NCBI GenBank assembly: GCA_946699065.1 | Contig: CAMPDV010001185.1 | Coordinates: forward strand, 62,001-126,000 | Source: Loxodes magnus | Taxonomy: Eukaryota; Ciliophora; Karyorelictea; Loxodida; Loxodidae | Length of the DNA stretch: 64,000 nt | Direction: 5' to 3' | Shown here: positions 12,614 through 22,600 of the stretch, piece by piece | Layout of the letters: each line of letters opens with the position of its first letter | Numbering within the stretch: position 1 is the stretch's first letter | Notes under the pieces: model-generated | Database searches by the model: none | What the model was told of the DNA's origin: nothing | What the model saw: the letters and a program-made list of their open reading frames with translations, nothing else | Position numbers and translations under genes: made by a program

Positions 12614-13290
12614 AAAAAGAAGAGTTATTATTTTTTTAAGTTTGTCTTAAGCTTAGATGAGAGTTATAAAGAGTAGTAAGTTTTAAAAGTGAAGAAGAAA
12701 AGTAAGGTAGAAGAGTAATTATTTTGTTTTTAAGTTTGTCTTGAGCTTAGATGAGAGTTATAAAGAGTAGTTAGTTCTAAAAGTGAAGAAGAAAAGTAAA
12801 AAAGAAGAGTTATTATTTTGTTTTTAAGTTTGTCTTGAGCTTAGATATGAGTTATAAAGAGTAGTAAGTTTTAAAAGTGAAGAAGAAAAGTAAGGTAGAA
12901 GAGTAATTTTTGTTTTTAAGTTTGTCTTGAGCTTAGATATGAGTTATAAAGAGTATTTAGTTTTAATAGTGAAGAAGAAAAGTAAGGTAGAAGAGTAATT
13001 ATTTTGTTTTTAAGTTTGTCTTAAGCTTAGATGAGAGTTATAAAGAGTAGTAAGTTTTAAAAGTGAAGAAGAAAAGTAAGGTAGAAGAGTAATTATTTTG
13101 TTTTTAAGTTTGTCTTGAGCTTAGATGAGAGTTATAAAGAGTAGTAAGTTTTAAAAGTGAAGAAGAAAAGTAAGGTAGAAGAGTAATTATTTTGTTTTTA
13201 AGTTTGTCTTAAGCTTAGATGAGAGTTATAAAGAGTAGTAAGTTTTAAAAGTGAAGAAGAAAAGTAAGGTAGAAGAGTAATTATTTTGTT

Positions 13291-16200
13291 TTTAAGTTTG
13301 TCTTAAGCTTAGATGAGAGTTATAAAGAGTAGTAAGTTTTAAAAGTGAAGAAGAAAAGTAAGGTAGAAGAGTAATTATTTTGTTTTTAAGTTTGTCTTGA
13401 GCTTAGATGAGAGTTATAAAGAGTAGTAAGTTTTAAAAGTGAAGAAGAAAAGTAAGGTAGAAGAGTAATTATTTTGTTTTTAAGTTTGTCTTAAGCTTAG
13501 ATGAGAGTTATAAAGAGTAGTTAGTTTTAAAAGTGAAGAAGAAAAGTAAGGTAGAAGAGTAATTATTTTGTTTTTAAGTTTGTCTTAAGCTTAGATATGA
13601 GTTATAAAGAGTAGTTAGTTTTAAAAGTGAAGAAGAAAAGTAAGGTAGAAGAGTAATTTTTGTTTTTAAGTTTGTCTTGAGCTTAGATATGAGTTAAAAA
13701 GAGTAGTAAGTTTTAAAAGTGAAGAAGAAAAGTAAGGTAGAAGAGTAATTATTTTGTTTTTAAGTTTGTCTTAAGCTTAGATGAGAGTTATAAAGAGTAG
13801 TAAGTTTTAAAAGTGAAGAAGAAAAGTAAGGTAGAAGAATTATTTTGTTTTTAAGTTTGTCTTGAGCTTAGATATGAGTTATAAAGAGTAGTAAGTTTTA
13901 AAAGTGAAGAAGAAAAGTAAGGTAGAAGAATTATTTTGTTTTTAAGTTTGTCTTGAGCTTAGATATGAGTTATAAAGAGTAGTAAGTTTTAAAAGTGAAG
14001 AAGAAAAGTAAGGTAGAAGAGTAATTATTTTGTTTTTAAGTTTGTCTTAAGCTTAGATGAGAGTTATAAAGAGTATTTAGTTTTAAAAGTGAAGAAGAAA
14101 AGTAAAAAAGAAGAGTAATTATTTTGTTTTTAAGTTTGTCTTAAGCTTAGATGAGAGTTATAAAGAGTAGTAAGTTTTAAAAGTGAAGAAGAAAAGTAAG
14201 GTAGAAGAGTAATTATTTTGTTTTTAAGTTTGTCTTGAGCTTAGATATGAGTTATAAAGAGTAGTAAGTTTTAAAAGTGAAGAAGAAAAGTAAAAAAGAA
14301 GAGTAATTATTTTGTTTTTAAGTTTGTCTTAAGCTTAGATGAGAGTTATAAAGAGTAGTAAGTTTTAAAAGTGAAGAAGAAAAGTAAGGTAGAAGAGTAA
14401 TTATTTTGTTTTTAAGTTTGTCTTGAGCTTAGATGAGAGTTATAAAGAGTAGTAAGTTTTAAAAGTGAAGAAGAAAAGTAAGGTAGAAGAGTAATTATTT
14501 TGTTTTTAAGTTTGTCTTAAGCTTAGATGAGAGTTATAAAGAGTAGTTAGTTTTAAAAGTGAAGAAGAAAAGTAAGGTAGAAGAGTAATTATTTTGTTTT
14601 TAAGTTTGTCTTGAGCTTAGATATGAGTTAAAAAGAGTAGTAAGTTTTAAAAGTGAAGAAGAAAAGTAAAGAAGAAGAGTTATTATTTAGTTTTTTAAGT
14701 TTGTCTTGAGCTTAGATATGTGTTATAAAGAGTAGTAAGTTTTAAAAGTGAAGAAGAAAAGTAAAAAAGAAGAGTTATTATTTTGTTTTTAAGTTTGTCT
14801 TGAGCTTAGATATGAGATATAAAGAGTAGTTAGTTTTAATAGTGAAGAAGAAAAGTAAGAAAAGAAGAGTAATTATTTTGTTTTTAAGTTTGTCTTAAGC
14901 TTAGATGAGAGTTATAAAGAGTAGTAAGTTTTAAAAGTGAAGAAGAAAAGTAAGGTAGAAGAGTAATTATTTTGTTTTTAAGTTTGTCTTGAGCTTAGAT
15001 GAGAGTTATAAAGAGTAGTAAGTTTTAAAAGTGAAGAAGAAAAGTAAGGTAGAAGAGTAATTATTTTGTTTTTAAGTTTGTCTTAAGCTTAGATGAGAGT
15101 TATAAAGAGTAGTTAGTTTTAAAAGTGAAGAAGAAAAGTAAGGTAGAAGAGTAATTATTTTGTTTTTAAGTTTGTCTTAAGCTTAGATATGAGTTATAAA
15201 GAGTAGTTAGTTTTAAAAGTGAAGAAGAAAAGTAAGGTAGAAGAGTAATTTTTGTTTTTAAGTTTGTCTTGAGCTTAGATATGAGTTAAAAAGAGTAGTA
15301 AGTTTTAAAAGTGAAGAAGAAAAGTAAGGTAGAAGAGTAATTATTTTGTTTTTAAGTTTGTCTTAAGCTTAGATGAGAGTTATAAAGAGTAGTAAGTTTT
15401 AAAAGTGAAGAAGAAAAGTAAGGTAGAAGAGTAATTATTTTGTTTTTAAGTTTGTCTTGAGCTTAGATGAGAGTTATAAAGAGTAGTTAGTTTTAAAAGT
15501 GAAGAAGAAAAGTAAGGTAGAAGAATTATTTTGTTTTTAAGTTTGTCTTGAGCTTAGATATGAGTTATAAAGAGTAGTAAGTTTTAAAAGTGAAGAAGAA
15601 AAGTAAGGTAGAAGAGTAATTATTTTGTTTTTAAGTTTGTCTTAAGCTTAGATGAGAGTTATAAAGAGTATTTAGTTTTAAAAGTGAAGAAGAAAAGTAA
15701 AAAAGAAGAGTAATTATTTTGTTTTTAAGTTTGTCTTAAGCTTAGATGAGAGTTATAAAGAGTAGTAAGTTTTAAAAGTGAAGAAGAAAAGTAAGGTAGA
15801 AGAGTAATTATTTTGTTTTTAAGTTTGTCTTGAGCTTAGATATGAGTTATAAAGAGTAGTAAGTTTTAAAAGTGAAGAAGAAAAGTAAAAAAGAAGAGTA
15901 ATTATTTTGTTTTTAAGTTTGTCTTAAGCTTAGATGAGAGTTATAAAGAGTAGTAAGTTTTAAAAGTGAAGAAGAAAAGTAAGGTAGAAGAGTAATTATT
16001 TTGTTTTTAAGTTTGTCTTGAGCTTAGATGAGAGTTATAAAGAGTAGTAAGTTTTAAAAGTGAAGAAGAAAAGTAAGGTAGAAGAGTAATTATTTTGTTT
16101 TTAAGTTTGTCTTAAGCTTAGATGAGAGTTATAAAGAGTAGTTAGTTTTAAAAGTGAAGAAGAAAAGTAAGGTAGAAGAGTAATTATTTTGTTTTTAAGT

Positions 16201-16490
16201 TTGTCTTGAGCTTAGATATGAGTTAAAAAGAGTAGTAAGTTTTAAAAGTGAAGAAGAAAAGTAAAGAAGAAGAGTTATTATTTAGTTTTTTAAGTTTGTC
16301 TTGAGCTTAGATATGTGTTATAAAGAGTAGTAAGTTTTAAAAGTGAAGAAGAAAAGTAAAAAAGAAGAGTTATTATTTTGTTTTTAAGTTTGTCTTGAGC
16401 TTAGATATGAGATATAAAGAGTAGTTAGTTTTAATAGTGAAGAAGAAAAGTAAGAAAAGAAGAGTAATTATTTTGTTTTTAAGTTTGTCT
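13291..16490 (+). repeat. Adjacent tandem duplication of 17 monomers (1,592-1,595 bp)
   Basis: Copy 1 spans about 13,291-14,882 and copy 2 about 14,883-16,490, directly abutting. The offset is 1,592 bp in the first part. It becomes 1,595 after a 3-bp difference near 13,838/15,430 (AGAATTATTTT against AGAGTAATTATTTT). Markers in the later part are GATATGTGTTAT at 14,717 and 16,312, and TATGAGATAT at 14,811 and 16,406, both offset 1,595. A GTAAGAAAAGAAGAG monomer, otherwise rare in this arm, ends both copies. This stretch is also the richest in GATGAGAG and CTTAAG variants, giving many AAGCTT sites. Confidence 0.87.
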
Positions 16491-16914
16491 TGAGCTTAGA
16501 TATGAGTTATAAAGAGTAGTTAGTTTTAAAAGTGAAGAAGAAAAGTAAGGTAGAAGAGTAATTTTTGTTTTTAAGTTTGTCTTGAGCTTAGATATGAGTT
16601 AAAAAGAGTAGTAAGTTTTAAAAGTGAAGAAGAAAAGTAAAAAAGAAGAGTTATTATTTTGTTTTTAAGTTTGTCTTGAGCTTAGATATGAGTTAAAAAG
16701 AGTAGTAAGTTTTAAAAGTGAAGAAGAAAAGTAAGGTAGAAGAGTAATTTTTGTTTTTAAGTTTGTCTTGAGCTTAGATATGAGTTATAAAGAGTAGTAA
16801 GTTTTAAAAGTGAAGAAGAAAAGTAAGGTAGAAGAGTAATTTTTGTTTTTAAGTTTGTCTTGAGCTTAGATATGAGTTATAAAGAGTAGTAAGTTTTAAA
16901 AGTGAAGAAGAAAA

Positions 16915-16945
16915 GTAAGGTAGAAGAGTAAGAGTATTTAGTTTT
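16915..16945 (+). repeat. Truncated monomer with deletion between two AGAGTA motifs
   Basis: Near 16,930 the sequence runs GAAGAGTAAGAGTATTTAG: the GAAGAGTA of one monomer is followed directly by AGAGTATTTAG of the next. About half a monomer is missing. The deletion ends fall on the two AGAGTA copies normally found 42 bp and about 52 bp apart along the array. This fits recombination or slippage between short direct repeats. Confidence 0.85.
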
Positions 16946-16980
16946 AAAAGTGAAGAAGAAAAGTAAAGAAGAAGAGTAAT

Positions 16981-18235
16981 TTTAGTTTTTAAGTTTGTCT
17001 TGAACTTAGATATGAGTTATAAAGAGTATTAAGTTTTAAAAGTAAAGAAGAAAAGTAAAAAAGAAGAGTTATTATTTTTTTAAGTTTGTCTTGAGCTTAG
17101 ATATGATTTATAAAGAGTATTTAGTTTTAAAAGTGAAGAAGAAAAGTAAAAAAGAAGAGTTATTATTTTGTTTTTAAGTTTGTCTTGAGCTTAGATGAGA
17201 GTTATAAAGAGTATTTAGTTTTAAAAGTGAAGAAGAAAAGTAAGGTAGAAGAGTAATTATTTTGTTTTTAAGTTTGTCTTGAGCTTAGATATGAGTTATA
17301 AAGAGTAGTTAGTTTTAAAAGTGAAGAAGAAAAGTAAAGAAGAAGAGTTATTATTTTAAGTTTGTCTTGAGCTTAGATATGAGTTATAAAGAGTATTTAG
17401 TTTTAAAAGTGAAGAAGAAAAGTAAAGAAGAAGAGTAATTTTTGTTTTTAAGTTTATCTTAAGCTTAGATGAGAGTTATAAAGAGTAGTAAGTTTTAAAA
17501 GTGAAGAAGAAAAGTAAAGAAGAAGAGTTATTATTTTTTTAAGTTTGTCTTAAGCTTAGATGAGAGTTATAAAGAGTAGTAAGTTTTAAAAGTGAAGAAG
17601 AAAAGTAAGGTAGAAGAGTAATTTTTGTTTTTAAGTTTGTCTTGAGCTTAGATATGAGTTATAAAGAGTAGTAAGTTTTAAAAGTGAAGAAGAAAAGTAA
17701 GGTAGAAGAGTAATCATTTTGTTTTTAAGTTTGTCTTGAACTTAGATATGAGTTATAAAGAGTATTAAGTTTTAAAAGTGAAGAAGAAAAGTAAAAAAGA
17801 AGAGTTATTATTTTTTTAAGTTTGTCTTGAGCTTAGATATGATTTATAAAGAGTATTTAGTTTTAAAAAGTGAAGAAGAAAAGTAAAAAAGAAGAGTTAT
17901 TATTTTGTTTTTAAGTTTGTCTTGAGCTTAGATGAGAGTTATAAAGAGTATTTAGTTTTAAAAGTGAAGAAGAAAAGTAAGGTAGAAGAGTAATTATTTT
18001 GTTTTTAAGTTTGTCTTGAGCTTAGATATGAGTTATAAAGAGTAGTTAGTTTTAAAAGTGAAGAAGAAAAGTAAGGTAGAAGAATTATTTTGTTTTTAAG
18101 TTTGTCTTGAGCTTAGATATGAGTTATAAAGAGTATTTAGTTTTAAAAGTGAAGAAGAAAAGTAAAGAAGAAGAGTAATTTTTGTTTTTAAGTTTATCTT
18201 AAGCTTAGATGAGAGTTATAAAGAGTAGTAAGTTT
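16981..18235 (+). repeat. 8-monomer higher-order repeat, offset 736-740 bp, next to the inversion
   Basis: The block at about 16,981-17,495 recurs at about 17,717-18,235. Markers: CTTGAACTTAG followed by a GTATTAAG monomer, at 17,001 and 17,737 (offset 736); ATATGATTTATAAAG at 17,101 and 17,837 (offset 736); and AGTTTATCTT at 17,451 and 18,191 (offset 740, after small indels including an extra A near 17,867). The second copy ends less than two monomers before the orientation switch. Confidence 0.85.
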
Positions 18236-18306
18236 TAAAAGTGAAGAAGAAAAGTAAAAAAGAAGAGTTATTATTTAGTTTTTAAGTTTGTCTTGAGCTT
18301 AGATGA

Positions 18307-18490
18307 GAGTTATAAAGAGTAGTTAGTTTTAAAAGTGAAGAAGAAAAGTAAGGTAGAAGAGTATTTATTTTGTTTTTAAGTTTGTCTTAAGCTTAGATAT
18401 CTAAGCTTAAGACAAACTTAAAAACAAAATAATTACTCTTCTACCTTACTTTTCTTCTTCACTTTTAAAACTAACTACTCTTTATAACTC
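18307..18490. repeat. Inversion junction: head-to-head palindrome at the orientation switch
   Basis: The array changes orientation between 18,398 and 18,399. Pairing base x with base 36,797-x, the two 92-bp arms are complementary except at 18,364/18,433 (T opposite T). Symmetry breaks at 18,306/18,491, where the left monomer has GATGAGAG and the right has the equivalent of GATATGAG. The central 20 bp, 18,389-18,408, is AAGCTTAGATATCTAAGCTT, a perfect palindrome with no spacer. The join can be placed anywhere within ATAT, which both GATATGAG and its complement contain, so about 4 bp of microhomology is shared. Further out, the second monomers are of similar type but differ at several sites, and the third do not match. 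An inversion or fold-back event inside the satellite is therefore indicated rather than a long palindrome. Confidence 0.93.
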
Positions 18491-19675
18491 ATATCTAAGC
18501 TCAAGACAAACTTAAAAACAAAATAATAACTCTTCTTTTTTACTTTTCTTCTTCACTTTTAAAACTAACTACTCTTTATAACTCATATCTAAGTTCAAGA
18601 CAAACTTAAAAACAAAATTACTCTTCTTTTCTTACTTTTCTTCTTCACTTTTAAAACTAACTACTCTTTATAACTCATATCTAAGCTCAAGACAAACTTA
18701 AAAAACTAAAATTACTCTTCTTTTCTTACTTTTCTTCTTCACTTTTAAAACTAACTACTCTTTATAACTCATATCTAAGCTCAAGACAAACTTAAAAAAA
18801 TAATAACTCTTCTTCTTTACTTTTCTTCTTCACTATTAAAACTAACTACTCTTTATAACTCATATCTAAGCTCAAGACAAACTTAAAAAACTAAAATTAC
18901 TCTTCTTTTCTTACTTTTCTTCTTCACTTTTAAAACTTACTACTCTTTTTAACTCATATCTAAGCTCAAGACAAACTTAAAAAACTAAATAATAACTCTT
19001 CTTCTTTACTTTTCTTCTTCACTTTTAAAACTAACTACTCTTTATAACTCATATCTAAGCTCAAGACAAACTTAAAAACAAAATAATAACTCTTCTTTTT
19101 TACTTTTCTTCTTCACTATTAAAACTAACAACTCTTTATAACTAATATCTAAGCTAAAGACAAACTTAAAAACTAAAATTACTCTTCTTCTTTACTTTTC
19201 TTCTTCACTTTTAAAACTAAATACTCTTTATAACTCATATCTAAGCTCAAGACAAACTTAAAAAACAAAAATTACTCTTCTTTTCTTACTTTTCTTCTTC
19301 ACTTTTAAAACTTACTACTCTTTTTAACTCATATCTAAGCTCAAGACAAACTTAAAAACAAAATAATTACTCTTCTACCTTACTTTTCTTCTTCACTTTT
19401 AAAACTAAATACTCTTTATAACTCATATCTAAGCTCAAGACAAACTTAAAAACTAAATAATAACTCTTCTTTTTTACTTTTCTTCTTCACTTTTAAAACT
19501 AAATACTCTTTTTAACTCATATCTAAGCTCAAGACAAACTTAAAAACAAAATAATTACTCTTCTACCTTACTTTTCTTCTTCACTTTTAAAACTTACTAC
19601 TCTTTTTAACTCATATCTAAGCTAAAGACAAACTTAAAAACTAAAATTACTCTTCTTCTTTACTTTTCTTCTTCA

Positions 19676-19677
19676 CG
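19676..19677. other. Isolated CpG in the right arm
   Basis: CTTCACGATTAAAAC replaces the normal CTTCACTATTAAAAC. It is the only CpG noticed in the right arm. The other two CpGs noticed are at 3,864 and 7,213, in the two copies of one left-arm variant. Confidence 0.85.
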
Positions 19678-19689
19678 ATTAAAACTAAC

Positions 19690-22600
19690 TACTCTTTATA
19701 ACTCATATCTAAGCTCAAGACAAACTTAAAAACTAAATAATAACTCTTCTTTTTTACTTTTCTTCTTCACTTTTAAAACTTACTACTCTTTTTAACTCAT
19801 ATCTAAGCTCAAGACAAACTTAAAAACAAAATAATAACTTTTCTTTTTTACTTTTCTTCTTCACTATTAAAACTTACTACTCTTTATAACTAATATCTAA
19901 GCTAAAGACAAACTTAAAAACTAAAATTACTCTTCTTCTTTACTTTTCTTCTTCACTTTTAAAACTTACTACTCTTTTTAACTCATATCTAAGCTCAAGA
20001 CAAACTTAAAAAACAAAATAATTACTCTTCTACCTTACTTTTCTTCTTCACTTTTAAAACTTACTACTCTTTTTAACTCATATCTAAGCTCAAGACAAAC
20101 TTAAAAACAAAATAATTACTCTTCTACCTTACTTTTCTTCTTCACTTTTAAAACTAACTACTCTTTATAACTCATATCTAAGCTCAAGACAAACTTAAAA
20201 AAATAATAACTCTTCTTCTTTACTTTTCTTCTTCACTTTTAAAACTAACTACTCTTTATAACTCATATCTAAGCTCAAGACAAACTTAAAAACAAAATAA
20301 TTACTCTTCTACCTTACTTTTCTTCTTCACTTTTAAAACTAACTACTCTTTATAACTCATATCTAAGCTCAAGACAAACTTAAAAAACTAAATAATAACT
20401 CTTCTTTTTTACTTTTCTTCTTCACTTTTAAAACTTACTACTCTTTATAACTCTCATCTAAGCTCAAGACAAACTTAAAAAAATAATAACTCTTCTTTTT
20501 TACTTTTCTTCTTCACTTTTTAAAACTAACTACTCTTTATAACTCATATCTAAGCTCAAGACAAACTTAAAAAACTAAAATTACTCTTCTTCTTTACTTT
20601 TCTTCTTCACTTTTAAAACTTACTACTCTTTTTAACTCATATCTAAGCTCAAGACAAACTTAAAAACAAAATAATTACTCTTCTACCTTACTTTTCTTCT
20701 TCACTTTTAAAACTTACTACTCTTTATAACTCATATCTAAGCTCAAGACAAACTTAAAAAACTAATAACTCTTCTTCTTTACTTTTCTTCTTCACTTTTA
20801 AAACTAACTACTCTTTATAACTCATATCTAAGCTCAAGACAAACTTAAAAACAAAATAATTACTCTTCTACCTTACTTTTCTTCTTCACTTTTAAAACTT
20901 ACTACTCTTTTTAACTCATATCTAAGCTCAAGACAAACTTAAAAACAAAATAATTACTCTTCTACCTTACTTTTCTTCTTCACTTTTAAAACTAACTACT
21001 CTTTATAACTCATATCTAAGCTCAAGACAAACTTAAAAAAATAATAACTCTTCTTCTTTACTTTTCTTCTTCACTTTTAAAACTAACTACTCTTTATAAC
21101 TCATATCTAAGCTCAAGACAAACTTAAAAACAAAATAATTACTCTTCTACCTTACTTTTCTTCTTCACTTTTAAAACTAACTACTCTTTATAACTCATAT
21201 CTAAGCTCAAGACAAACTTAAAAAACTAAATAATAACTCTTCTTTTTTACTTTTCTTCTTCACTTTTAAAACTTACTACTCTTTATAACTCTCATCTAAG
21301 CTCAAGACAAACTTAAAAAAATAATAACTCTTCTTCTTTACTTTTCTTCTTCACTTTTAAAACTAACTACTCTTTATAACTCATATCTAAGCTCAAGACA
21401 AACTTAAAAACAAAATAATTACTCTTCTACCTTACTTTTCTTCTTCACTTTTAAAACTAACTACTCTTTATAACTCATATCTAAGCTCAAGACAAACTTA
21501 AAAACAAAATAATTACTCTTCTACCTTACTTTTCTTCTTCACTTTTAAAACTAACTACTCTTTATAACTCATATCTAAGCTCAAGACAAACTTAAAAAAC
21601 TAAATAATAACTCTTCTTTTTTACTTTTCTTCTTCACTTTTAAAACTTACTACTCTTTATAACTCATATCTAAGCTCAAGACAAACTTAAAAAACTAAAA
21701 TTACTCTTCTTTTCTTACTTTTCTTCTTCACTATTAAAACTAACTACTCTTTATAACTCATATCTAAGCTCAAGACAAACTTAAAAACTAAATAATAACT
21801 CTTCTTTTTTACTTTTCTTCTTCACTTTTAAAACTTACTACTCTTTTTAACTCATATCTAAGCTCAAGACAAACTTAAAAAAATAATAACTCTTCTTCTT
21901 TACTTTTCTTCTTCACTTTTAAAACTAACTACTCTTTATAACTCTCATCTAAGCTCAAGACAAACTTAAAAACAAAATAATTACTCTTCTACCTTACTTT
22001 TCTTCTTCACTTTTAAAACTAACTACTCTTTATAACTCATATCTAAGCTCAAGACAAACTTAAAAAACTAAATAATAACTCTTCTTTTTTACTTTTCTTC
22101 TTCACTTTTAAAACTTACTACTCTTTATAACTCTCATCTAAGCTCAAGACAAACTTAAAAAAATAATAACTCTTCTTCTTTACTTTTCTTCTTCACTTTT
22201 AAAACTAACTACTCTTTATAACTCATATCTAAGCTCAAGACAAACTTAAAAACAAAATAATAACTCTTCTTCTTTACTTTTCTTCTTCACTTTTAAAACT
22301 AACTACTCTTTATAACTCATATCTAAGCTCAAGACAAACTTAAAAACAAAATAATTACTCTTCTACCTTACTTTTCTTCTTCACTTTTAAAACTAACTAC
22401 TCTTTATAACTCATATCTAAGCTCAAGACAAACTTAAAAAACTAAATAATAACTCTTCTTTTTTACTTTTCTTCTTCACTTTTAAAACTTACTACTCTTT
22501 ATAACTCATATCTAAGCTCAAGACAAACTTAAAAAAATAATAACTCTTCTTCTTTACTTTTCTTCTTCACTTTTAAAACTAACTACTCTTTATAACTCAT

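Larger units (their letters stand above)
1..18398 (+). repeat. Satellite array, left arm (about 94-bp monomer, + orientation)
   Basis: About 195 head-to-tail copies of a monomer of about 94 bp. Successive starts of TGAGTTATAAAGAGTA fall at 1, 95, 189 and 284, so spacing is 94, 94 and 95 bp. The hallmark AGTGAAGAAGAAAAGT recurs in nearly every unit on the + strand. Monomers vary at a few sites: AGTAGTAAG, AGTATTTAG or AGTAGTTAG; TTTTAAAAG or TTTTAATAG; GTAAGGTAG, GTAAAGAAG or GTAAAAAAG; GTAATTATTTTG, GTAATTTTTG or GTTATTATT; CTTGAG or CTTAAG; GATATGAG or GATGAGAG. Stop codons occur in all frames and the unit is not a multiple of three, so no extended reading frame exists. No inserted element or unique sequence was seen. 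The CTTAAG and GATGAGAG variants become common between about 10 and 16.5 kb. Family and species are not recognised. Nuclear satellite DNA is an inference from copy number and structure. Confidence 0.98.

Noticed and set aside
18307..18490. Rho-independent terminator or hairpin RNA at the palindrome
   Set aside because: The dyad is explained by inverted satellite monomers, has no loop or G+C-rich stem, and lies in no transcript context.
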